A DNA stretch of 64,000 bases, taken from positions 26,966 to 90,965 of the forward strand of contig DAOVPV010000004.1 in NCBI GenBank assembly GCA_030629005.1. Direction: 5' to 3'. The notes beneath the pieces were generated by a model, which had not been told where the DNA came from, made no database searches, and saw nothing but the letters and a program-made list of their open reading frames with translations. Within the stretch, counting starts at the first letter, position 1. Every line of letters starts with the position of its first letter. A program made the position numbers and the translations under genes. This DNA is from a bacterium (GTDB lineage: Bacteria; Babelota; Babeliae; Babelales; UASB340). Below, in pieces: positions 42,178 to 50,085 of the stretch.

Positions 42178-43512
42178 TTGAATAAATCAATTAAATTCGG
42201 AACAGATGGTATAAGGGGAAACGCCTCGAATTTCCCATTTACAAAAAATGCATTAATCACTTTAGGATATTCAATTTCTCAATGGGCAACATTAAAGTAT
42301 AAAAAAGCACCCCAAATATTAATAGGACACGACACAAGAGAATCCTGCAAAAATATAAAAGCATACATAGAACAGGGGCTCATGAATTTTGATGTAAAAA
42401 TTATAGATGCCCAGGTTATACCAACTCCTGCCATATGCAAAATCATAAACACAGATAAAAACTTTGACTTTGGGGTAGTAATATCAGCATCTCACAACAA
42501 ATATACCGATAATGGTATTAAAATTGTTGACGCCAAAAAAGGAAAACTAACAGTACACGATGAAAAAATAATAGAATCAAACTTTAAGCAAAATTGGAAA
42601 AACTTTGAACATTTAACAATAAAAAAAAACGGTTCAATAAAAATCTGGCCTGATGCACAAGATTATTACATAAAAATATTAATTGAAATCTTTAAACCAA
42701 CATTTCTCAATAATAAAAAAATTGTATTAGACTGCGCCAACGGTGCAGCATATAAAATAGCTCCACAAATTTTTTCGATATTTGGAGCTCAAACCATTTG
42801 CATAAACAATTCACCAAATGGGAAAAATATTAACCATAACTGCGGAGCACTCCATACTGAAATGCTAAGCAAAGTAGTTATTAAAAACAATGCAGATTTT
42901 GGATTTGCATTCGATGGAGATGGAGATCGGGTAATAGCTATAGACAAAAATGGAGACAAAATCAATGGGGACCAAATACTAGCGATTCTAACCCAACATC
43001 CAAAAGCTTTAAACTCTCATTCTGTAGTTGGCACAATAATGACTAACTTAGGATTAGACCTATACCTCAAAAACAATAATATAAACCTTTTACGCACGCA
43101 TGTTGGAGATAAATATATAGCCCAAGAACTGCATAAAGAAAAGCTTGTACTTGGAGGAGAATCATCTGGTCATATAATAATGACAGACTACTTAAACTCA
43201 GGTGATGGCATATTTATCGCATTAAGAACATTAGAAACAGTCATTTTAGAAAACATTAACAAACTAAAACAATTTAAAAATGTTCCTCAAATTATAGTAA
43301 ACCTGCCAATTCAAAAAAAACATGCACTAAACGAAAAACCATTTGCTCAAATAATACAGAAATACAAAAATATTTTAAAGGATGGCCGAATTATTGTACG
43401 TTATTCTGGAACTGAAAATATATTGAGAGTTATGGCAGAAGGCAATGAAGAAGAACTAACCAGAAATACAGCGATTCAACTTGCTAAAAATCTTGAGGCA
43501 GAACTACATTAA
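42178..43512 (+). CDS. glmM: Phosphoglucosamine mutase
   Basis: GlmM converts glucosamine 6-phosphate to glucosamine 1-phosphate for UDP-GlcNAc, peptidoglycan and lipid A. The 444-residue protein has KFGTDGIRGNA at the start, the phosphoserine loop GVVISASHNKYTDNGIK (Ser105), the metal loop FAFDGDGDRVIAID, the sugar-binding LGGESSGHIIMTDY and the C-terminal VRYSGTENILRVMAEG. These match GlmM rather than PMM/PGM. The start is TTG with AGGA eight bases upstream. DUF502 and LptF/G genes follow closely in the same direction. Confidence 0.95.
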   Translation: MNKSIKFGTDGIRGNASNFPFTKNALITLGYSISQWATLKYKKAPQILIGHDTRESCKNIKAYIEQGLMNFDVKIIDAQVIPTPAICKIINTDKNFDFGVVISASHNKYTDNGIKIVDAKKGKLTVHDEKIIESNFKQNWKNFEHLTIKKNGSIKIWPDAQDYYIKILIEIFKPTFLNNKKIVLDCANGAAYKIAPQIFSIFGAQTICINNSPNGKNINHNCGALHTEMLSKVVIKNNADFGFAFDGDGDRVIAIDKNGDKINGDQILAILTQHPKALNSHSVVGTIMTNLGLDLYLKNNNINLLRTHVGDKYIAQELHKEKLVLGGESSGHIIMTDYLNSGDGIFIALRTLETVILENINKLKQFKNVPQIIVNLPIQKKHALNEKPFAQIIQKYKNILKDGRIIVRYSGTENILRVMAEGNEEELTRNTAIQLAKNLEAELH

Positions 43513-43539
43513 CTTATAAAAAAAAATTTAAGGACAATA

Positions 43540-44208
43540 ATGAAAAATATAAAAATATTTAAAAGACTATTTTCTTTTTTAAAAAAACTGTTTATTAATG
43601 GACTAATAACAATACTTCCAATTGCAGCAACTATATTTATTGTTAATTTTACATATAAGGTTCTTTCACTGTGGCTTATTCCTATAAAACAATTTATACC
43701 TATTAAATATAGATACATTCCTGCAATAGAATTTCTTCTGGTTGCAGGATTATTACTTCTTATAGGAATAATCTTAAAACTCATAATAATAGAACCAATT
43801 GTAAAAAGAATAGAAAAACTTATATCCAAAATACCTCTTATTGGAACAATCTACGGCGCAGCAAAAAGTCTTGCCCACTTTTTTAACGTACCAAGTTTAT
43901 CTCGTTCAGACAAAAAGGTCGTTCTAATACAATTTCCAAGAAAAAACTTTTACAACATCGCATTCAAGTTAGATTCAGCAGAAAACGATTTTCAACTCTT
44001 AATACCAGGAAATAAAGATAACACCCTAAAATATTATAAGGTTTTTATGCCAAACTCACCAAACCCTGCTAGTGGATATTTTCTAATATTAAGAGAAGAC
44101 GAAATTATTGATACAGATTTAACGTTTGAAGAAGCAGTAAAATCTGTAGTATCTTGTGGAATAGTAACCCCAAACAGTTTAAAAAAACGACTAGCCAATA
44201 AAAAATAA
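43540..44208 (+). CDS. DUF502-family membrane protein
   Basis: A 222-residue inner membrane protein with two TM helices (about residues 20-40, NGLITILPIAATIFIVNF, and 65-90, FLLVAGLLLLIGIILKLIII) and a soluble C-terminal half. The family pattern is visible: IPLIGTIYGAAKSL, VVLIQFPRKNFYNIAF, KVFMPNSPNPASGYFLILREDEI and EEAVKSVVSCGIVTP. Its function is unknown; in other bacteria and plants members are described as membrane or trafficking-related proteins. AAGGACAATA precedes the ATG. It lies between glmM and the LptF/G gene, probably one transcript. Confidence 0.9.
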   Translation: MKNIKIFKRLFSFLKKLFINGLITILPIAATIFIVNFTYKVLSLWLIPIKQFIPIKYRYIPAIEFLLVAGLLLLIGIILKLIIIEPIVKRIEKLISKIPLIGTIYGAAKSLAHFFNVPSLSRSDKKVVLIQFPRKNFYNIAFKLDSAENDFQLLIPGNKDNTLKYYKVFMPNSPNPASGYFLILREDEIIDTDLTFEEAVKSVVSCGIVTPNSLKKRLANKK

Positions 44209-44224
44209 CAAAACGTTTACATAT

Positions 44225-45322
44225 ATGGTATTAAAAAAATACATAATAAAACGCTACTTTTATTATCTCTTATTAATAAACGTAAGCGTTACATTTTTAT
44301 TTAACTTTATAGAATTCTTCGAAAAGGTTGCACGTGTAAAAGATGCAAGTTTAAAATTAATACTACAATTTATTGCTTTAAACATAGTTCCATCTTTTTT
44401 TGACTCAGTAAATATTAGTTGTTGGCTTGCAACAATAATGCTATTAAAAGAATTATTTGAACAAAACGAATGGGAAATATTTAAAATATTAAATATAAAC
44501 TACAAAAAAATCTTTAATATTTTTTTTATTGCCGGATTAATAACAGCCATATCGGCTCTTATTGGAAAAGAATTAGTCTCAAATAATTTACAAAACATTT
44601 CTAATAAATTTAAATTTAAGAATTTTAAAAAAGTAAATTTTGAAATTATAACAAACAAATGGTTTGAAATAAAACCACAAAACAGCGATGATAAGATGTT
44701 CTGTTATGTCCCATATTTTTATACAAAAACAAAATCTGGAAATAATTTATTAATTATAAAAATGTCAGATAACTTTGGCATAAAAAAAATAACCAGTGCT
44801 AAAAAATTCAAAGTAGGTCGTGATAAAAATAAAATAGAATTACGTGAATGTAATATTACCTACTCAGTAAAAAATGAAAATAAAGAAAAATCAGAAGAAA
44901 TATTTAATGTTAAAGAAGAATCTAAAATTATAAATATGCCAGGATTTACATCTAGATTAAAAGCCAAAAAGCAAGCACTATCTATTAAAAGTCTGCTCAA
45001 AAATATATTTATACAAAGAAAATATTTACCTCATAATATTTGGCTAGAATTACTATATGAATTCATAAAAAAAATATTACTTTTTCTACAAATAATACTC
45101 TATCCAATTTTAACATTAAGTTTATTTATATTCTTTGAAAACAAAAAAATATACCAATGGAGCGCAGTCTTCGCACCGTTCCCAATAATGATGCTATCTG
45201 ATCTTATAGTTAACTTTCTAATAAAATTACACATAAATCCCATATTTATAATCTCACCATATTTTCTAATTGTACTTTTAATCCTTTTAATAAGAAAAAT
45301 GATTGAAAAAAAATATTTATAG
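44225..45322 (+). CDS. LptF/LptG-family permease
   Basis: LptF and LptG are inner membrane subunits of the LptB2FG machine that extracts LPS. The 365-residue protein has three N-terminal TM helices with KKYIIKRYFYYLLLINVSVTFLFNFIEF and the coupling-helix region LLKELFEQNEWEIFKILNINY. A periplasmic beta-jellyroll domain (about residues 125-255) and three C-terminal TM helices (ILLFLQIILYPILTLSLFIFF and two more) follow. A single copy here suggests the partner is elsewhere. No good ribosome site is visible. A weak copy of the 21-bp repeat lies in the coding region (44891-44911). Confidence 0.88.
   Translation: MVLKKYIIKRYFYYLLLINVSVTFLFNFIEFFEKVARVKDASLKLILQFIALNIVPSFFDSVNISCWLATIMLLKELFEQNEWEIFKILNINYKKIFNIFFIAGLITAISALIGKELVSNNLQNISNKFKFKNFKKVNFEIITNKWFEIKPQNSDDKMFCYVPYFYTKTKSGNNLLIIKMSDNFGIKKITSAKKFKVGRDKNKIELRECNITYSVKNENKEKSEEIFNVKEESKIINMPGFTSRLKAKKQALSIKSLLKNIFIQRKYLPHNIWLELLYEFIKKILLFLQIILYPILTLSLFIFFENKKIYQWSAVFAPFPIMMLSDLIVNFLIKLHINPIFIISPYFLIVLLILLIRKMIEKKYL
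44891..44911 (+). repeat. 21-bp interspersed repeat, copy 5, inside the LptF/G gene
   Basis: TCAGAAGAA followed by ATATTTAATGTT, one base different from the copy at 8556. It encodes SEEIFNV in the periplasmic domain. A chance match is less likely than common origin, but a single copy in coding sequence is weak evidence. Confidence 0.45.
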
Positions 45323-45381
45323 AATATCCTAAAACTCTAATATTCAAATTAATAATATTATTTTTTTAGGAGATATAAAAT

Positions 45382-46608
45382 ATGAAAAGAAATGTGTATC
45401 TTTTGGGTCTACTTAGTATAATTCTTTCTTCCGGCCTAAACAGCTTTAATATACAAGAAGAAGACGCCGCGCTCACAATAGAACCTGTAAAAACAACAAA
45501 TGCACAAAGAGGAATTGGAAAATACTTAAACACATCTTACGGGTGCCTAGTTTTTAATGCCTCAGATAAAGACCCAATGATAAGTATCTTCAATCCAGAC
45601 CAGGATCAAATAAAACTTCTAAAATTAGGATATGTAAACGAAAACAACAAAAATGCTCACGTAAAATCAGAAGACCAATTCGAGAACATTTCTGTATTAG
45701 AAGAAACAATAACTATTTATTCTGCAAACATCAGAATAAAAAATAAATTCCAAGGTGCTAGAGAATCTGTCATAGCTAGAACATTTGAAAAAATATTTTT
45801 ACCAGAAGAAACATATCCTGGCAAAATATTAATAGATGAGTACAACGCCACAATGCCAATGTTTTGGGTATTAAAAAACGAAGCACAATTAAGCGCTATC
45901 AAAAGTTACTTTATAAATAATGCAACTCCAACAGCTATGAAGCCTATACTTTTAATTAAAGTTTTAGACACAAAAGATCTAACAGCTCTAACACAAGAAA
46001 ACCAAGTATTCTTAAGTCGTTACTTCAACGTATTCTCTATTGATAACAAATATGTAAAAGAATTCTTTGATAAATCAAAAGAAAGAATGCAAGATCTAGG
46101 CTTTAATGTTACATCTCCAAATTATAAAGGTGAAACTGTCACTAAAGCTATATTTAGAGATGGCGAAAAGAAATTTAATGATGGAAAAATAAAAGATATA
46201 GCTATTGTTATCGGTGGAATTTTATTTATACAAAAAACATCTGGATTTATTAATAAAGAGCTTTTAAATCCATTATTAAGCTTCTTTTCAGCAAAAAGTG
46301 GCATTGATGATATTGTTTATTGGTTAAAAGATGGCTCAAATGATTATTCACCACAAGATACTGTTGTTGATGGAATTATTTCAAAATTAGATAGGGCTGA
46401 AGAAAGTATAACAAAAACAGGCTTTTTTGATCCACGAACAAATGTCTGGAAAGATACAGCACGCAATACAAAAAAAGCTTATAAAGCTACAAGAAAACAA
46501 GCCGCAAAGGCCGGTTACGCAATACAAAGCGGTTACTCATCTTTAAAAGATAAAATGCGCAAAGATGAATCTGTAGAATGCCAATGGGGTAACGAAAAAA
46601 GCTTTTAA
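45382..46608 (+). CDS. Exported protein of unknown function
   Basis: A 408-residue protein with a signal peptide (MKRNVYLLGLLSIILSSGLNS). The mature part has mixed segments (GKYLNTSYGCLVFNASDKDPMISIFNPDQ near residue 50), a hydrophobic stretch around 275 (DIAIVIGGILFIQK) and a strongly basic amphipathic C-terminus (NTKKAYKATRKQAAKAGYAIQSGY). No family is recognised. An AGGAGAT site precedes the ATG, and a strong terminator follows. A positively charged C-terminal helix could bind membrane or nucleic acid, but that is speculation. Confidence 0.75.
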   Translation: MKRNVYLLGLLSIILSSGLNSFNIQEEDAALTIEPVKTTNAQRGIGKYLNTSYGCLVFNASDKDPMISIFNPDQDQIKLLKLGYVNENNKNAHVKSEDQFENISVLEETITIYSANIRIKNKFQGARESVIARTFEKIFLPEETYPGKILIDEYNATMPMFWVLKNEAQLSAIKSYFINNATPTAMKPILLIKVLDTKDLTALTQENQVFLSRYFNVFSIDNKYVKEFFDKSKERMQDLGFNVTSPNYKGETVTKAIFRDGEKKFNDGKIKDIAIVIGGILFIQKTSGFINKELLNPLLSFFSAKSGIDDIVYWLKDGSNDYSPQDTVVDGIISKLDRAEESITKTGFFDPRTNVWKDTARNTKKAYKATRKQAAKAGYAIQSGYSSLKDKMRKDESVECQWGNEKSF

Positions 46609-46633
46609 AAGATAAATTAAAAACTAATCCAAA

Positions 46634-46670
46634 AAGGTAGGTGAGCTTAAAACTCACCTACCTTTTTTTT
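46634..46670 (+). terminator. Strong intrinsic terminator
   Basis: GGTAGGTGAG and CTCACCTACC form a ten-base-pair stem around CTTAAAA-like loop bases, followed by eight Ts. It ends the glmM-DUF502-LptF/G-exported protein run. Confidence 0.93.
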
Positions 46671-46688
46671 ATTTACATATTTTAAACT

Positions 46689-48380
46689 TTATTCAAAGCT
46701 CAAAGGCAAAAAATCAGAACTTGCCGGTCTGCCAACTTCTAGCAACTTTGCAATTGTAACAGGCAACTGAGGCATCCAGACTTTTCTATCAATTACCTTA
46801 TTTTCAAATACACCCTTCTGATAAAAAATTAAAGGCACATTTGTTGTAAAATCATAAGAAGCCCTATGTCCTGCGCCATAATCATAGGGTGTAAAATAAG
46901 AATATCGCTCAGGCATACAAATTAAATCCCCAGAACGACCTTCGTAATATTGTTTTGCATAAAAGTTTTTTGGCGTATCAAATTCAGAATCTAAATTTTT
47001 AAATTCTTCATAATACCAAACGTATCTTGTCCCTTTTTTATTCAAAATAATATTTTTAAGATCATTTATTATTTTATCTTTTAAATCAGGATCTAAACAG
47101 TTAAGTTTTTCTCTATACAAATAAAACTGAGAAGCCTTACATGTCCTTACTAAATTATCAATATTATAATTATTTTTTACATGCTCATTCATCTCTTTAA
47201 CAAGCTCGTTCGTCAAAATTCTATGAGCATCAACTCCCTGATTTTGCATAACTTCTACCAACGGCTCCATTCCATGATCTGCCGTTAAGATAAACATAAA
47301 ATTATCTTCTCCAACTTCTTCTTTTAAATAATTTAAAAAATCCCAAATTTGTTTATCTAAATGATAAATCATATCTATAACCTCTAAACTGTGAGGCCCA
47401 TAGACATGACCTAATTTATCTAAAGGAGAAAGAGAAACCCACAAAAGCATATTGTCATCTTCTTTTAAATTATTTTTAATACAACTTTTAACTAATTCTA
47501 ATAAAAGAGCATTCGCAAAAGGTGACTTTAAATAAGTTTCATAATTCTTACCCAGTCCCCTTTTTCTAATTCGTCTATCCAAACTTTTAAGATCCTTACA
47601 AATAATATCATTCGCAATTAAACTCTCATTATATTTTGCATATTTATAATTAGTCTCTTCATGAAAATTAATATCTTTCAAATCATAATATTTACTATTG
47701 CGAGGATAAAAAAGTCTCCATTTTCTTGGAAAATTTAGTTCATCAAACACCCTGTCATAATTAAAATCCATCAACCATTCCGGTAATTTATCAAAAAACG
47801 CCAATGAGCTTGTAAAAATACCTTCGCTACTATCAAACCAAATCGGTTGTCCACCTTTACCAGACATTCCTATTGCAGCCCTCGATTTATAAGATAAAGA
47901 AAAGGTTTTATGATTTTTGCCACCCATTACAAATTGATCTGTAAGTCCTGTTGTCATAATATTTTTTGTACTATTTCCTGTTTTTTGCAAACCATCAATA
48001 CTAAAAGCTGCATTTTGGGGATCAGGATCGATATCGTATCTTAACTTTTTTCCATCCGGACCATCCCAACTATTAAGTATAATTCCATGATTACAAGCAA
48101 GCGTTCCGGTATTTAAAGCATTATGACCCGTCGCAGTAGTTGGTGTACCATGAGGATGATGAGCATCTGTAAAATAGACACCCTTTTCTGCCAATTCTTT
48201 AAATGCATAATTAAAATTATTACCAAGCCGCTTCATATAATGATTAGAAAACTGATCAACAATTAAAACAACTGTAAGCCTTTGTTTTCCAGAAGAAACA
48301 TTTAATGTTGCAGATATTTGAACGAAAAGAAACAATAAAAAAATAGTAGACTTATAAATATGACAAAGTACCTTCTTCAT
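46689..48380 (-). CDS. PafA-like exported alkaline phosphatase/phosphodiesterase
   Basis: A 563-residue member of the alkaline phosphatase superfamily (type I phosphodiesterase fold) with a signal peptide (MKKVLCHIYKSTIFLLFLFVQISA). Zinc and nucleophile motifs: VVLIVDQFSNHYMKRL (first Asp), PHGTPTTATGHNALNTGT (Thr nucleophile), SPLDKLGHVYGPHS, FILTADHGMEPL and YGAGHRASYDFTTNVPLIFY. Overall it resembles the calcium/zinc PafA group that releases phosphate from many monoesters in the periplasm. GGGGAGCTT precedes the ATG. Three 11-bp direct repeats lie about 180-210 bases upstream and could be a regulatory site. A 21-bp repeat copy overlaps codons for TLNVSSG after the signal. Confidence 0.9.
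   Translation of the reverse strand: MKKVLCHIYKSTIFLLFLFVQISATLNVSSGKQRLTVVLIVDQFSNHYMKRLGNNFNYAFKELAEKGVYFTDAHHPHGTPTTATGHNALNTGTLACNHGIILNSWDGPDGKKLRYDIDPDPQNAAFSIDGLQKTGNSTKNIMTTGLTDQFVMGGKNHKTFSLSYKSRAAIGMSGKGGQPIWFDSSEGIFTSSLAFFDKLPEWLMDFNYDRVFDELNFPRKWRLFYPRNSKYYDLKDINFHEETNYKYAKYNESLIANDIICKDLKSLDRRIRKRGLGKNYETYLKSPFANALLLELVKSCIKNNLKEDDNMLLWVSLSPLDKLGHVYGPHSLEVIDMIYHLDKQIWDFLNYLKEEVGEDNFMFILTADHGMEPLVEVMQNQGVDAHRILTNELVKEMNEHVKNNYNIDNLVRTCKASQFYLYREKLNCLDPDLKDKIINDLKNIILNKKGTRYVWYYEEFKNLDSEFDTPKNFYAKQYYEGRSGDLICMPERYSYFTPYDYGAGHRASYDFTTNVPLIFYQKGVFENKVIDRKVWMPQLPVTIAKLLEVGRPASSDFLPLSFE
48289..48309 (+). repeat. 21-bp interspersed repeat, copy 6, inside the PafA-like gene
   Basis: CCAGAAGAA followed by ACATTTAATGTT, two bases different from the consensus. 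It covers codons just after the signal peptide. Confidence 0.4.
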
Positions 48381-48473
48381 AAGCTCCCCAAGGAATAAAT
48401 TAAATTTTTAACGAAATACATAACCGTTAAAGAATAGCACTATCAAAATGAATAAATAAAGAATTTAGCTTTT

Positions 48474-48494
48474 TCGGAAAAAATATTTAATATT
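48474..48494 (+). repeat. 21-bp interspersed repeat, copy 7
   Basis: TCGGAAAAA followed by ATATTTAATATT, in the gap between the PafA-like gene and tlyA. Confidence 0.6.
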
Positions 48495-48555
48495 CAAGCA
48501 CATTGATATTTAAACTTAAAGTATTATATTTAAAAAAATTTAACGGAAAACTAAC

Positions 48556-48588
48556 GACCGTTTAAAGACCGTTTAAAGACCATTTAAT
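48556..48588 (-). promoter_or_regulatory. Three 11-bp direct repeats upstream of the phosphatase gene (possible Pho-type box)
   Basis: GACCGTTTAAA, GACCGTTTAAA and GACCATTTAAT are head to tail with an exact 11-bp period. One helical turn spacing is what PhoB/PhoP-type response regulators bind, and the downstream gene on this strand encodes an exported phosphatase. The distance to the start codon (about 180-210 bases) is long. No regulator gene is in the window. Confidence 0.4.
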
Positions 48589-48614
48589 GGAACAATAACA
48601 GAAATAAAAATAAC

Positions 48615-49350
48615 TTAAGCTCTTTCAAACAAAGCCAAAAACTCTTTATTTCCACCAGTTGCCCCAAGAATTGGAGATTCTGTAAGATCAACCATGTTAA
48701 AACCAAATTCTTTCATGCCATTTTTTATTTTTTCTATAACAGCTTCATGAATTTTAGAATCTCTTACAACCCCACCTTTACCAACATTCTCTTTACCAGC
48801 TTCAAACTGGGGTTTAATTAACGTAATTATTCTTGCATTAGGTTTCATTAATTTTACAACCGCAGGCATAACCTTAAGAATCGAAATAAAAGATAAATCT
48901 AATGTTACTAAATCAACCTGTTCTGGTAACATTTCGAGATTGCGCAAATTTGTCTTTTCCATTAAAACAAGTTTAGGATTATTAATAATCTTTTCATGAA
49001 CCTGGCCATAGCCAACATCAATACCATAAACCTTTTTAACACCCCGCTGCAATAGACAGTCAGTAAACCCTCCAGTAGAAATACCAGCATCAAGAATAAC
49101 TAAATCGGTTACATCTACATTAAAATGATCTAAAGCTTTTTCTAATTTAAAGCCCGCCCGACCGACAAACTTTGGTTCTTTCGCCGTAAGCTCTACCTTC
49201 GATTCAACCCAAGTTGAAGTTCCTGCTTTAGTAATAATTTTATCATCAACTAAAACTTTACCTTGCAATATCCAACTTTGAATTTGATTTCTTGAAAATT
49301 GAGGATATTTCTCTAAAACTAAAATATCTAAACGTTTTTTTTTCTTTCAT
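48615..49350 (-). CDS. tlyA: TlyA-type rRNA 2'-O-methyltransferase with a frameshift in an A9 run
   Basis: TlyA-family enzymes 2'-O-methylate rRNA with an S4 RNA-binding domain and a Rossmann SAM domain. From 49268 leftward the frame encodes QGKVLVDDKIITKAGT...LDAGISTGGFTDCLLQRGVKKVYGIDVGYGQ, VTLDLSFISILKV and LIKPQFEAGKENVGKGGVVRD, all typical. Upstream, the same frame continues the S4 domain (KRLDILVLEKYPQFSRNQIQSWIL) but meets TGA with no ATG, GTG or TTG before the TTG at 49268. An ATG at 49350 begins MKEKK in another frame. The two join only if the run of nine As (49335-49343) is read as eight, giving a normal 244-residue protein. It is either a sequencing error, a mutation or slippage. 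Confidence 0.82.
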
Positions 49351-49363
49351 AAACAAAGTACCA

Positions 49364-49777
49364 TTAAAAAATAGAGATCTGACCCGTTTCTATCTCTTTT
49401 ATTTTTTCTTTAACAAACTTTAAAACCTTTTCCGATCTTAGTATTGCATCATTAACCACATCCACTTCAGGAACGTTTATAAAATCATCTGGATAGCGAA
49501 ACATTGTAGCATATGGATTCAAAACAGCAACATCCCTAGACAAAAAATCAAAATTTTCATTATGTTTCTTGCAAAAAGCCAATAACAACGTCAAGTCATG
49601 CGTCCTAAAATAATCTTGGTAATCTAAAAATATTAAAAAAGCTTTAAGAGACTTTTCCGCACATTGTTGTGTATGATAAATTGCACTATCTAAAGTATTC
49701 GGTTCACCAAGAACTCCTTTTTGAGCCAAATTCAAATCACTTTGAGCCTTTTGCAACCAATATTTATGCTTTTGCAT
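49364..49777 (-). CDS. HEPN-domain protein of a HEPN/MNT pair
   Basis: About 137 residues in an all-alpha HEPN domain: YWLQKAQSDLNLAQKGVL, YHTQQCAEKSLKAFLIFL and FRTHDLTLLLAFC are the standard family segments. HEPN proteins encoded beside a minimal nucleotidyltransferase usually form a two-component toxin-antitoxin or nucleotide-modifying system. The RNase motif Rx4-6H of toxic HEPNs is not seen here, so RNase activity is doubtful. The ATG at 49777 follows AAGGATTT; a TTG at 49798 is also in frame. It overlaps the end of the MNT gene by 14 bases. Confidence 0.87.
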   Translation of the reverse strand: MQKHKYWLQKAQSDLNLAQKGVLGEPNTLDSAIYHTQQCAEKSLKAFLIFLDYQDYFRTHDLTLLLAFCKKHNENFDFLSRDVAVLNPYATMFRYPDDFINVPEVDVVNDAILRSEKVLKFVKEKIKEIETGQISIF

Positions 49778-50084
49778 AAATCCTTTTTCCTTCTTCAAAA
49801 ACCCTTCTAGAAAAACTATTTTTTTCTTTTAATGCTTTCTCAAACTCATCCTTTGTATATACAATGATTTCTTTTGGAAACATAAAATCCATAAGTTCCA
49901 AATATCCAACAACAGGTCTCTCATATTTTTTTTTATCTGATTTACTCACAACAATAAAAACATCTAAATCACTATCTTCCCTAGGCGTACCCCAAGCATA
50001 AGAACCTATTATATAAATCTCCAATGGATCATACACATTAACTAATCGTTTCTGTACATCTATTATATTTTTCTCAGAAATCAT
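49764..50084 (-). CDS. Minimal nucleotidyltransferase (MNT) of a HEPN/MNT pair
   Basis: A 106-residue pol-beta-type nucleotidyltransferase with the motif IYIIGSYAWGTPREDSDLDVFIVV (GSx10DxD, about residues 25-48). The remaining helices are short. In known pairs MNT AMPylates its HEPN partner and so silences it, or acts on other nucleotides. It is followed by the HEPN gene with overlapping ends and begins two bases after the HtrA stop, so all three are transcribed together. Confidence 0.88.
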   Translation of the reverse strand: MISEKNIIDVQKRLVNVYDPLEIYIIGSYAWGTPREDSDLDVFIVVSKSDKKKYERPVVGYLELMDFMFPKEIIVYTKDEFEKALKEKNSFSRRVFEEGKRIYAKA

Positions 50085-50085
50085 A

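Noticed and set aside
48556..48588. CRISPR-like tandem repeats
   Set aside because: Units are 11 bp with no spacers and no cas genes are present, so this is a direct-repeat binding site or slippage product at most.
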